Numbered from the stretch's first letter, positions 1 to 6,612 are shown. The stretch is 8,110 nucleotides of DNA from Pseudomonadota bacterium (GCA_023438325.1 JAEXRB010000119.1:1-8110); one strand, 5' to 3'. Notes: generated from the sequence alone by a model not told the origin. Translations and numbers: made by a program.

Positions 1-178
1 TCCAGATCTCCACGCCGGTCGTGAACACGTCCGGATCCCACAACTTGATCAAAAATCCGCTGATCTGAGCGAGAATGACCGTGAATGGCTCGGTCACGTA
101 ATCGTTGCCAAACGTGGTAATGCGCAACGAAAACAGTGTGACCAGCAAGACAATGAAAACCACGAAAAAACGGATCAT
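1..178 (-). CDS. xrtH: Exosortase family protein, likely XrtH (N-terminal part, cut by window edge)
   Basis: Exosortases are multi-pass inner-membrane cysteine proteases that process C-terminal PEP-CTERM-like sorting tags; XrtH handles the IPTLxxWG-CTERM class. Reading leftward from ATG 178-176 gives 59 codons without a stop, running off the window. The protein begins MIRFFVVFIVLLVTLF, a hydrophobic first membrane helix, followed by YVTEPFTVILAQISG and LIKLWDPDVFTTG. This layout (short helix, then P-F-T with a second amphipathic or membrane stretch, then [F/W]DPxV) is what I remember of XrtH N-termini. The catalytic Cys, Arg and His lie beyond the edge, so activity cannot be judged. An in-frame ATG at 232-230 would add 18 residues (MLALRFRAHQ...) and leave only 7 bases to aroK; I prefer 178 because the protein then starts at the membrane helix, but neither start has a good Shine-Dalgarno. 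G+C over 1-180 is 90/180, against 78/120 at the start of aroK, which suggests a different history. It is transcribed divergently from aroK. The exosortase call is moderately sure; the H subtype is less so. Confidence 0.62.
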   Translation of the reverse strand, partial: MIRFFVVFIVLLVTLFSLRITTFGNDYVTEPFTVILAQISGFLIKLWDPDVFTTGVEIW

Positions 179-223
179 CCTGATCTGTGTCGGTGCAGGC
201 CCCTGATGGGCACGGAATCGCAA

Positions 224-232
224 TGCTAGCAT
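224..232 (+). promoter_or_regulatory. Possible extended -10 element upstream of aroK
   Basis: TGCTAGCAT fits an extended -10 (TG, one base, then TAGCAT, 4 of 6 matches to TATAAT). It lies inside a perfect 10-base palindrome at 223-232. A start about seven bases downstream would fall at 239-240, directly on the aroK ATG, which would make the mRNA leaderless; this agrees with the lack of a clear Shine-Dalgarno before aroK. No good -35 is visible at 16-18 bases. The match is weak and the element may be chance. Confidence 0.22.
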
Positions 233-239
233 CGTCGGG

Positions 240-803
240 ATGAAATCCGCCCCCAACCTCGTCCTGATCGGCCCGATGGGTTCTGGCAAGTCCTCGATCG
301 GGCGTCGCTTGGCCGAACGCCTGTCCCTGCCCTTCGTGGATGCAGACCGCGAGATCGAGCACCGCACCGGCGCGACCATCCCGCTCATCTTCGAACTGGA
401 AGGCGAAACCGGCTTTCGCGCGCGCGAGCACGAAACGCTGGCAAACCTGTGCGCCGGCCACGGCCAGGTGATCGCCAGCGGCGGCGGCGCGGTACTGCAT
501 CCTGATACCCGCGCGCTGCTGCCCGCGCGCAGCTTCGTGCTGTATCTGGCGGTGGATCTTGAAACGCAATTGCGCCGACTCGCCAATGACCGCGGCCGCC
601 CGCTGCTGCAACAAGGCAACCGGCGCGAACTTCTGCAACGCATCGGCGAAGAACGCGCACCGATCTACGCGCAACTGGCCGATCTTCGCTACGACACCGG
701 CCGCGCCGGCGTACGCCATGCTGTGGAACAGATCCTCGACCTGCTTCGCCAGCACTGGCGCCTGACCCAGCCCCTGCCCGCTCCACTGGATACCTCTGCG
801 TGA
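240..803 (+). CDS. aroK: Shikimate kinase
   Basis: It phosphorylates shikimate at the 3-hydroxyl with ATP, the fifth step of the chorismate pathway to aromatic amino acids and folate, in the cytoplasm. The 187-residue product has the family hallmarks in order: Walker A GPMGSGKSS at 11-19; the shikimate-binding VDAD (Asp34, Asp36); GFRAREHE with Arg60 and Glu63; GGGAV at 81-85; and the lid Arg120 in RGRPLL. Length is slightly above the usual 170-175 because of a proline-containing tail after about residue 172. The ATG at 240 places the first beta strand (NLVLIG) five residues in, as expected, so the start is credible although no strong Shine-Dalgarno precedes it. Its stop overlaps the aroB start by four bases (GTGA), implying translational coupling. 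aroK-aroB pairing is the standard proteobacterial arrangement. Confidence 0.97.
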   Translation: MKSAPNLVLIGPMGSGKSSIGRRLAERLSLPFVDADREIEHRTGATIPLIFELEGETGFRAREHETLANLCAGHGQVIASGGGAVLHPDTRALLPARSFVLYLAVDLETQLRRLANDRGRPLLQQGNRRELLQRIGEERAPIYAQLADLRYDTGRAGVRHAVEQILDLLRQHWRLTQPLPAPLDTSA

Positions 804-1894
804 CTTCCGATTCCACCCGCCGCCTCAGCGTCGAGCTCGGCGCTCGCCGCTACCCCATCCACATCGGCCCCGGCCTCATCGAGCACGACGACTGGCCGGC
901 CCTGATCCGTGGCCGCCACGTATTGGTGATCAGCGACGAAAATGTCGCCCCGCACTATCTGGCACGCGTATTGGCGCGGCTGAACGACAAGACCACCGCC
1001 ACCTTCGTCATGCCGCCGGGCGAAAGCGAAAAGACCCTGGCACGATTCGGTGACGCGCTTGCGCGACTGGCCCAACTCAAGGCCAACCGCGACGCCACCG
1101 TGGTGGCCCTCGGCGGCGGCGTGGTCGGTGATCTTTCCGGCTTCGCGGCGGCCTGCTGGATGCGCGGCATCGCCTTCGTGCAACTGCCCACCACGCTGCT
1201 GGCGATGGTGGATTCCTCGGTCGGCGGCAAAACGGCGGTGGATCTGCCACAGGGCAAGAACCTCGTCGGTGCATTCCACCAACCGGCCGCCGTGATTGCC
1301 GATACCGATGTGCTCGCCACCCTGCCCGCACGCGAACTGTCTGCCGGCCTGGCCGAAGTGGTGAAGTACGGCGCGCTCGGCGATGCGGCGTTCTTCACGT
1401 GGCTGGAAACGCACGCCGACGCCCTTTTGGCACGTGAACCTGCCTCGGTTGCCGAGGCCATCGAACGCAGCTGCCGACACAAGGCCGCGATCGTGGCGCG
1501 TGATGAAACCGAGCAGGGTGACCGCGCCCTGCTCAACTTCGGCCACACCTTCGGGCATGCACTGGAAACCGCCAGCGCCTATGGCAGCCTGCTGCATGGC
1601 GAAGCGGTGGCCATCGGCATGGTGCTGGCGGCGCGACTATCCGCACAGTTGGGTCTGGCGCCGGCTCAGGACGGCGAACGCCTCGGCGCGCTGTTGCAAC
1701 GCATGAACCTGCCCACCGCATTGCCGCAAGGCTCCGACCCGGCGCACCTGCTGGATCTGATGCGGCTGGACAAGAAAAACCTCTCCGGCCGCCTGCGCCT
1801 GATCCTGTGGCGCGGCCTGGGCCGTGCCTTCATCGCACCAGATGTGGATGAGGCCGCCGTCCTCGACTGTCTCCGTGCAGCAGCGGCCCGGTAG
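800..1894 (+). CDS. aroB: 3-Dehydroquinate synthase
   Basis: It converts DAHP to 3-dehydroquinate, the second step of the shikimate pathway, using NAD+ and a divalent metal (usually Zn). The product has 364 residues, normal for the family. Visible motifs: NAD-binding GGGVVGD at 105-111; PTTLLAMVDSSVGGKT at 130-145; GKNLVGAFHQP at 152-162; and the three metal ligands Glu186 (LAEVVKYG), His249 (NFGHTFGH) and His266 (LLHGEAV), spaced as in Escherichia coli AroB (184, 247, 264). The start is a GTG at 800-802 inside the aroK stop context. No internal ATG is suitable, because the first conserved strand (VELGARRYPIHIG) begins at residue 11. The gene follows aroK with a 4-base overlap and precedes the WGR-like gene by 9 bases, consistent with one operon supplying two steps of the same pathway. 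Confidence 0.97.
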   Translation: MTSDSTRRLSVELGARRYPIHIGPGLIEHDDWPALIRGRHVLVISDENVAPHYLARVLARLNDKTTATFVMPPGESEKTLARFGDALARLAQLKANRDATVVALGGGVVGDLSGFAAACWMRGIAFVQLPTTLLAMVDSSVGGKTAVDLPQGKNLVGAFHQPAAVIADTDVLATLPARELSAGLAEVVKYGALGDAAFFTWLETHADALLAREPASVAEAIERSCRHKAAIVARDETEQGDRALLNFGHTFGHALETASAYGSLLHGEAVAIGMVLAARLSAQLGLAPAQDGERLGALLQRMNLPTALPQGSDPAHLLDLMRLDKKNLSGRLRLILWRGLGRAFIAPDVDEAAVLDCLRAAAAR

Positions 1895-1903
1895 AATGCC
1901 GTG

Positions 1904-2140
1904 ATGCACCTCTATATGCAGCAACCCGCCGCCGGCCTGCCGGCCCCACGTTTCATCCGTCTCGTGCTCGAACAGGACCTGCTTGGCGGCTGGGAACTGA
2001 TCCGCGAGGCCGGCCACATCGGCGGCAAAACCCAGCTCAAGCGCGAACTGTTCACCGATCGCGCACAAGCCATCGAAGCCTTCGAGAAACTCCGCACCGT
2101 GCATGCCAAGCGCGGTTTCATGGCGCCCGACGCCCCGTAA
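1904..2140 (+). CDS. Small WGR-domain-like protein
   Basis: A 78-residue protein that looks like a stand-alone WGR fold: an N-terminal strand (MHLYMQQP), PRFIRLVLEQDLLGGWELIRE (residues 15-35 region), a GHIGGKTQLKRE turn (37-48), then a helix with AIEAFEKLRTVHAKRGF (56-72), where FEKL...KxxKRG(Y/F) is typical of the family. WGR domains are best known from PARP-type enzymes and MolR-like proteins, where they bind nucleic acid. Here the signature Trp-Gly-Arg is Ala37-Gly38-His39, so only the Gly is kept. There is no catalytic domain, signal peptide or membrane segment. A GTG at 1901 is in frame directly before the ATG; I chose ATG 1904, with GGTAGA at 1890-1895 as a weak ribosome site inside the end of aroB. 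It sits 9 bases after aroB and 19 before hemE. The gene is well supported as coding; its function is unknown, and DNA or RNA binding is only a family-level guess. Confidence 0.82.
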   Translation: MHLYMQQPAAGLPAPRFIRLVLEQDLLGGWELIREAGHIGGKTQLKRELFTDRAQAIEAFEKLRTVHAKRGFMAPDAP

Positions 2141-2159
2141 CTTTCTTGCGAGTCCCCTG

Positions 2160-3209
2160 ATGAAAAACGATCGTTTCCTGCGCGCCCTGAGGCGCGAGCC
2201 CGTGGATTGCACGCCCGTCTGGATCATGCGGCAAGCCGGCCGTTACCTGCCCGAATACCGCGCCACCCGCGCCCGTGCCGGCAGCTTTCTGGCATTGGCG
2301 AAAAACCCGGAGCTGGCCTGTGAAGTCACGCTGCAACCGCTGGCGCGTTTCGAGCTGGATGCCGCGATCCTGTTTTCGGACATCCTCACCGTGCCCGACG
2401 CCATGGGCCTTGGCCTGTATTTCGCTGACGGCGAGGGCCCGAAGTTCGAGCGCCCGATCCGCAGCGCCGCGGATGTCGCCAAACTCGCCGTGCCCGACAT
2501 CGGCACCGACTTGCGCTACGTCACCGATGCCGTTTCGCTGATCCGTCGTGAACTGGACGGCCGCGTGCCGCTGATCGGCTTCTCCGGCAGCCCGTGGACG
2601 CTGGCGTGCTACATGATCGAAGGCGGCGGCAGCGACAACTTCGCCCGCATCAAGGCGATGATGTACAACGAACCGGCCACGCTGCATCGCCTGCTGGAAG
2701 TGGTCACCGATGCCGTCATCGCGTATCTGGCCGCGCAGCGCGAAGCCGGCGCACAAGCCCTGCAAGTGTTCGACACCTGGGGCGGCGTGCTGTCGCCTGA
2801 TTGCTATCGCGAATTCTCGCTGCGCTACATGCGCCGCATTGCCGAATCCCTGCCGCGTGGCGAGGGTGCCGACCGCACCCCGCTGATCGTGTTCGGCAAA
2901 GGCAACGCCCCGCATCTTGAAGCGCTGGCCGACATCGGTGCCGAAGGCATCGGCGTGGACTGGCTGGTATCGCTGGAAGACGCCCGTCGTCGCACCGGCG
3001 GCAAGGTCGCACTACAGGGCAACCTCGACCCGGCCGTACTGTTCGCCTCGCCCGAGCGGATTCGCGAGGAAGTGGGCAAGACCTTGCAAAGCTATGGCGC
3101 CGGCCCCGGTCACATCTTCAACCTCGGCCATGGCGTCACGCCAGACGTGAACCCCGAGCACATGAAGGCCTTGGTGGATGCGGTACACCAGTTGAGCCGC
3201 GTGGCATAA
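2160..3209 (+). CDS. hemE: Uroporphyrinogen decarboxylase
   Basis: It removes four carboxyl groups from uroporphyrinogen III to give coproporphyrinogen III in haem biosynthesis; the enzyme is a cofactor-free cytoplasmic homodimer. The 349-residue product matches the family length (E. coli 354). Visible motifs: PVWIMRQAGRYLPEYR at 19-34 with substrate-binding Arg24 and Arg28; AILFSDILTVPDAMG at 69-83 with the key Asp74; Tyr151 in ACYMIEGGGS; FDTWGG at 204-209; and GHIFNLGHG at 317-325 with His324. The frame is open from 2103, which would add 19 residues (MPSAVSW...), but those overlap the WGR-like gene and lack homology character. ATG 2160 gives the canonical MKNDRFLRAL start, with GCGAG about seven bases upstream as a modest ribosome site. 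Last gene of the aroK run; a stem-loop follows 10 bases after its stop. Confidence 0.97.
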   Translation: MKNDRFLRALRREPVDCTPVWIMRQAGRYLPEYRATRARAGSFLALAKNPELACEVTLQPLARFELDAAILFSDILTVPDAMGLGLYFADGEGPKFERPIRSAADVAKLAVPDIGTDLRYVTDAVSLIRRELDGRVPLIGFSGSPWTLACYMIEGGGSDNFARIKAMMYNEPATLHRLLEVVTDAVIAYLAAQREAGAQALQVFDTWGGVLSPDCYREFSLRYMRRIAESLPRGEGADRTPLIVFGKGNAPHLEALADIGAEGIGVDWLVSLEDARRRTGGKVALQGNLDPAVLFASPERIREEVGKTLQSYGAGPGHIFNLGHGVTPDVNPEHMKALVDAVHQLSRVA

Positions 3210-3219
3210 GCCCTCTTAT

Positions 3220-3253
3220 TCATGGCGAAGCCGCCGCAGCGGCTTCGCCATGA
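3220..3253. terminator. Stem-loop between convergent genes, probable bidirectional terminator
   Basis: A perfect 15-bp inverted repeat (arms 3220-3234 and 3239-3253) encloses a CGCA tetraloop, between the hemE stop (3209) and the S46 peptidase stop (3260-3262, reading leftward). Position and symmetry fit a terminator shared by the two convergent genes. Neither side has a proper T tract: the plus strand continues GTGACATC, and the minus strand runs into AATAAGAGGG. Termination strength is therefore uncertain, and a role in protecting mRNA 3' ends is also possible. Confidence 0.6.
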
Positions 3254-3259
3254 GTGACA

Positions 3260-5437
3260 TCAGCGCGAACTGGGCGTGATGCCGAGTTCTTCCAGAATCG
3301 CCGGAGCTGGGTGCACTTCGTCCATGACCCACAGCATGTAGCGCGAATCCACGTGGATGGTGCGCGTGATGGCCGGGTCGAACACCCAGTTGGACGCCAC
3401 CGATTCCCATATCCCGTCGAAGATCAGGCCCACCAGTTCGCCCTTGGCATTGAGCGTGGGCGAGCCGGAGTTACCGCCGGTCACGTCCAGATCCGCCAGA
3501 TAGTTCACCGGCACATCCTTCAGCGAATCCACCGCCCAAGGGCCGAAGCGGCGCTGCGCGATGGCATCGAGCTGAGCCTGAGTGGCATCGAAAGGATCGA
3601 TGCCGGTGTGCTTTTCCACAAGACCACGGGTGGTGCTGAACGGCTCGTAGGTCAGGCCATCGCGCGGGCTCACGCCCATGACGTTGCCGAAGGTGATGCG
3701 CAAGCTGGAGTTGGCATCCGGATAAGTGGCGCGATTCTGGCTGGTGCGGTAATCGATCAGCGCCTGCATGTAACCGGGCTGGAGCCGCGCCAGCGCACCG
3801 TTGAATGACTTGCGCGCGTTTTCCTGCTGCTTGAGCGCCGGCGACAACGCCGCAGCCAGTTGCAGGAAACTGTCGTCGCTGGCGTCGAGGGTTTTCAGAT
3901 CGGCATTGAAGGCGACAAGGCGCGCATCGGTGGCATGGAGCTTGGTGCCTGCATAAAGCGCATCGAGCTTTGCCGCCAGGCCTGCGGTCGAAGGCGCATC
4001 GCCGGAAAGCCCGGCCCACGCATCCAGTTCAGGCAGGCGCTGGTCGGCCGGCAATGCGGCGTACTTGTCGAACCAGTAGCCGAGCATCTGGCGATCCACG
4101 CCCACATCCAGACGCCGCTCGAGCTGGCGCTGCCCCGCCTCGATGGCCGGCCAGTCGCGTTCCTGAAAACCGGCTTCGCGGCTGGCATCTGGAATGGCAC
4201 GTTCCTGTGCCAGCCGATACAGCGTATTGGCCGAACCCAGCAAGCCCGAACCCGCCAGCGCCGCGACGATACGATCGCGCTCGCGGGTGGCGCGTTGCGT
4301 GTCGATCAGCGCGACGTATTGATGATAGTTGGAGAGCGCCTCGCGCCCGGCGCGGCCCTTCCCTTCCAGCCACGCGACGAGTCCGGCTTCCTCGCGATGC
4401 TTGATGCCCGAGGCATCGGCGCGGGCAAAACCTTCCAGCATGCCGGCCATGTTCTTGCGGCCGTTGTTCCAGCTCGCCAGCGAATTGGCGTATTTGATCG
4501 CCACGTCCGGGTCAGCCTTGCCGGCGGTTTCGGCCATGCCGATGAGGTCGTCGAAAATCTGGATCTGGGTCGGATACGTCCATGCGATGGCATCGTCGAT
4601 CTGACTGGCGAGCTGGTATCGCTGGGTGCGGCCCGGATAACCGGCCACCATCACGAAATCACCGTTGGATACGCCCTGCCTGGCCACCGGCAGGTAATGC
4701 TTCGGCTGGTACGGCACGTTGTCGGTGGAATACGGCGCAGGCTTGCCGTCCGGGCCGACATAGGCACGGTAGAACGTGAAATCGCCGGTCTGGCGCGGCC
4801 ACTGCCAGTTGTCGATGTCGCCACCGAACTTGCCGATGGCTTCCGGCGGCGCGTAGGCGATGCGCACATCGCGGATTTCCATCTGGCGGAACAAGCGGTA
4901 CTGCACCCCGCCGAAGTGCGAGAACACGCGGCAGCGGTATTGCCCATCGGCCTCGCACTCGGCCACCAGATTCTTCTGTGCCGCATCGATCGCATCGTTG
5001 CGCTGGCGATCACTGGCCTTCTTCGAGATGCCACCCAGCACCTTGGCCGTCACATCGCTGATGTCCTGCGTCACCCAGATGCGCGTGCCGGGGCCGGCAG
5101 ACGGCTCATCGGCCAGCGAGTCGGCCACGAAGCCATCGCGCAGCATGTGGTTTTCAGGCGTGGAGTTGAGTTGCAGCGCGCCATAGGCGCAATGGTGATT
5201 GGTGACCACCAATCCGTTGGGCGAAACGAACGAAGCCGTGCAGCCGCCCAGCGACACCACCGCGCCCATGGGCTGGCCGGAAAGATCCGAGAGCGTGGCC
5301 GGATCAAGCTTGAGGCCTGCATGCTTGAGTGCATCGGCAACCTGAGGCAATTGTTCGGGTGTCCACATGCCTTCGACGGCAATGGCGGGCAGCGCGGCCA
5401 GAAGGCCCGCGCACAAAACGGAAAGGCGCATCGACAT
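3260..5437 (-). CDS. S46 family serine peptidase, dipeptidyl-peptidase 7 (DPP7/DAP BII) type, secreted
   Basis: S46 enzymes are periplasmic or surface exopeptidases that cut dipeptides from peptide N-termini. The 725-residue product starts with a signal peptide (MSMRLSVLCAGLLAALPAIA, cleavage probably near residue 20). The chymotrypsin-like halves are separated by a long helical insert (about 290-560). Visible residues: TNHHCAYG with His81/His82; GGDIDNWQWPRQTGDF at 205-220 with N-terminus-binding Asn210, Trp211 and Arg215 and catalytic Asp219; Asn325 in SWNNGRKN; GGNSGSP with nucleophile Ser657; and Asp674-Gly675. Gly at 675 (Ser+18) is the DPP7/DAP BII state that favours hydrophobic P1 residues; acid-specific DPP11 has Arg there. 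Cys66/Cys83 and Cys161/Cys169 could form disulfides, fitting export. Residue 676 is Ile where I recall Asn in characterised members. The frame is open far upstream, but the leader fixes the start at 5437 or 5431; GGA at 5443-5441 is spaced better (9 bases) for 5431. It is convergent with hemE and divergent from tdh. Confidence 0.94.
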   Translation of the reverse strand: MSMRLSVLCAGLLAALPAIAVEGMWTPEQLPQVADALKHAGLKLDPATLSDLSGQPMGAVVSLGGCTASFVSPNGLVVTNHHCAYGALQLNSTPENHMLRDGFVADSLADEPSAGPGTRIWVTQDISDVTAKVLGGISKKASDRQRNDAIDAAQKNLVAECEADGQYRCRVFSHFGGVQYRLFRQMEIRDVRIAYAPPEAIGKFGGDIDNWQWPRQTGDFTFYRAYVGPDGKPAPYSTDNVPYQPKHYLPVARQGVSNGDFVMVAGYPGRTQRYQLASQIDDAIAWTYPTQIQIFDDLIGMAETAGKADPDVAIKYANSLASWNNGRKNMAGMLEGFARADASGIKHREEAGLVAWLEGKGRAGREALSNYHQYVALIDTQRATRERDRIVAALAGSGLLGSANTLYRLAQERAIPDASREAGFQERDWPAIEAGQRQLERRLDVGVDRQMLGYWFDKYAALPADQRLPELDAWAGLSGDAPSTAGLAAKLDALYAGTKLHATDARLVAFNADLKTLDASDDSFLQLAAALSPALKQQENARKSFNGALARLQPGYMQALIDYRTSQNRATYPDANSSLRITFGNVMGVSPRDGLTYEPFSTTRGLVEKHTGIDPFDATQAQLDAIAQRRFGPWAVDSLKDVPVNYLADLDVTGGNSGSPTLNAKGELVGLIFDGIWESVASNWVFDPAITRTIHVDSRYMLWVMDEVHPAPAILEELGITPSSR

Positions 5438-5467
5438 ATTTCCAAAGGATTCAAACAGGAACCGCCG

Positions 5468-5473
5468 AGTATA
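5468..5473 (-). promoter_or_regulatory. Candidate -10 box for the S46 peptidase gene
   Basis: On the minus strand these bases read TATACT (5 of 6 to consensus) in the context CCTATACTCGG. The implied transcription start would be near 5461, giving a leader of about 25 bases before the ATG at 5437. No convincing -35 is present at 16-18 bases upstream, so it may be weak or activator-dependent. Confidence 0.42.
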
Positions 5474-5536
5474 GGTGCCATTCCCGGCCGGCTGGATGCG
5501 CCATTGGTCATCAGCGTGCAGGAAGGGCGGCAGGCC

Positions 5537-5542
5537 TATAAT
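5537..5542 (+). promoter_or_regulatory. Candidate -10 box for tdh (consensus TATAAT)
   Basis: A perfect TATAAT lies 34 bases before the tdh ATG, so transcription would start near 5549 with a leader of about 28 bases carrying the ribosome site at 5566-5570. The hexamer at the expected -35 position (5514-5519, GCGTGC) is poor, and there is no extended TGn. It lies 63 bases from the opposing TATACT box, so the two genes share a compact divergent control region. Confidence 0.48.
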
Positions 5543-5565
5543 TCCGCTTTTACTCTCGCCAGCCC

Positions 5566-5570
5566 AAGGA
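5566..5570 (+). promoter_or_regulatory. Ribosome binding site of tdh, decides the start
   Basis: AAGGA with six bases to the ATG at 5577. The reading frame is open back to 5475 with another ATG, but only 5577 has this site and yields the conserved Tdh N-terminus; the upstream stretch would also overlap the promoter. Confidence 0.75.
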
Positions 5571-5576
5571 ACCACC

Positions 5577-6611
5577 ATGTCCCAAATGAAGAGAGCGCTG
5601 GTGAAGCGCGAAGCGGTGCGCGGCATCTGGATGGAAGAAGTCCCCGTCCCCACCATCGGCCCCAATGAAGTACTCATCAAGGTCGAAAAAACCGCAATCT
5701 GCGGCACCGACCTGCACATCTTCCTGTGGGACGACTGGAGCCAACGCACCATCCAGCCGGGCCTGGTCATCGGGCACGAGTTCGTCGGGCGCATCGTGGC
5801 GCTGGGCGAAGGCGTTACCGGCTACCAACTGGGCGATCGGGTTTCCGCCGAAGGCCACATCGTCTGCGGCCATTGCCGCAACTGCCGCGCCGGACGTCAG
5901 CACCTGTGCCCGAACACGGTCGGCATCGGCGTCAACCGCCACGGCGCATTTGCCGAATACATCGCGATGCCGGCCTCCAACCTGTGGCCGATCCCCGACC
6001 AGATTCCTTCCGAACTGGCCGCCTTCTTCGATCCCTATGGCAACGCCGCGCACTGCGCGCTGGAGTTCGACGTGATCGGTGAAGACGTGCTCATCACCGG
6101 GGCCGGCCCCATCGGCATCATCGCGGCAGGCATCTGCAAGCACATCGGCGCACGCAACGTGGTGGTGACCGACATCAACGACTACCGCCTCAAGCTCGCC
6201 GCCGACATGGGCGCCACGCGCGTGGTGAACGTGGCCAAGCAATCGCTCAAGGACGTGGTGAAAGACCTGCACATCGAAGGTTTCGACGTGGGTCTGGAAA
6301 TGAGCGGCAACCCGCGTGCTTTCGGCGACATGCTCGATTGCATGTATCACGGCGGCCGCATCGCCATGCTCGGCATCATGCCGCGCGGCGCCGGCATCGA
6401 CTGGGACAAGGTGATCTTCAAGGGCCTCGTGCTGCACGGCATCTACGGCCGACGCATGTACGAGACCTGGTACAAGATGACGCAGATGGTGCTTACCGGC
6501 TTCCCGCTGCAGAAGGTACTCACCCACCAGATCCACATCGACGATTTCCAGCGCGGCTTCGAACTGATGGAAGCCGGCGCCTGCGGCAAAGTCGTCTGCA
6601 ACTGGAACTGA
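5577..6611 (+). CDS. tdh: L-threonine 3-dehydrogenase (zinc-dependent, medium-chain)
   Basis: It oxidises L-threonine to 2-amino-3-ketobutyrate with NAD+ in the cytoplasm, the first step of threonine conversion to glycine and acetyl-CoA. The product has 344 residues (E. coli 341) and aligns by eye with an offset of four. Catalytic-zinc residues are Cys42, His67 and Glu68 (GHEF), with Thr44, His47 and His94 matching E. coli 40, 43 and 90. Structural-zinc cysteines are 97, 100, 103 and 111. The Rossmann motif GAGPIG is at 175-180, with the NAD ribose-binding Asp199 in VVTDI. The motif FFDPYGNAAH (150-159) is characteristic of Tdh rather than other alcohol dehydrogenases. The gene starts behind a good ribosome site. 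kbl (2-amino-3-ketobutyrate CoA ligase), often adjacent in other bacteria, is not a neighbour on either side here. The M16 peptidase gene begins one base after the tdh stop, indicating cotranscription. Confidence 0.96.
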   Translation: MSQMKRALVKREAVRGIWMEEVPVPTIGPNEVLIKVEKTAICGTDLHIFLWDDWSQRTIQPGLVIGHEFVGRIVALGEGVTGYQLGDRVSAEGHIVCGHCRNCRAGRQHLCPNTVGIGVNRHGAFAEYIAMPASNLWPIPDQIPSELAAFFDPYGNAAHCALEFDVIGEDVLITGAGPIGIIAAGICKHIGARNVVVTDINDYRLKLAADMGATRVVNVAKQSLKDVVKDLHIEGFDVGLEMSGNPRAFGDMLDCMYHGGRIAMLGIMPRGAGIDWDKVIFKGLVLHGIYGRRMYETWYKMTQMVLTGFPLQKVLTHQIHIDDFQRGFELMEAGACGKVVCNWN

Positions 6612-6612
6612 G

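Noticed and set aside
689..1597. A 302-codon minus-strand frame across the end of aroK and most of aroB
   Set aside because: Shadow frame of well-identified genes, with no domain and no ribosome site.
2103..2159. Longer hemE start at ATG 2103
   Set aside because: It would overlap the WGR-like gene and add 19 residues not seen in the family; ATG 2160 gives the canonical N-terminus.
2118..2915. A 265-codon minus-strand frame opposite hemE
   Set aside because: Antisense to conserved hemE motifs; its residue pattern is that of a mirror frame in GC-rich coding DNA.
5457..5576. Near-repeat AGGAACCGCC (5457-5466) and AGGAACCACC (5567-5576)
   Set aside because: Ten bases with one mismatch; the second copy is simply the tdh ribosome site and spacer, so I treat the similarity as chance.
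3860..5668. A 602-codon open frame on the plus strand opposite the S46 peptidase gene
   Set aside because: It is fully antisense to a gene with clear catalytic motifs, its translation is low-complexity Arg/Gly/His-rich with no recognisable domain, and long antisense frames are expected in GC-rich DNA.
5438..5794. N-terminal extension of the S46 frame (119 extra codons upstream)
   Set aside because: It overlaps tdh on the other strand and precedes an obvious signal peptide; the composition is not protein-like, and the promoter boxes lie inside it.
5550..6536. A 328-codon minus-strand frame opposite tdh, rich in His/Val/Asp
   Set aside because: A shadow of tdh codon usage; it shows no motif and would cover the tdh promoter region.
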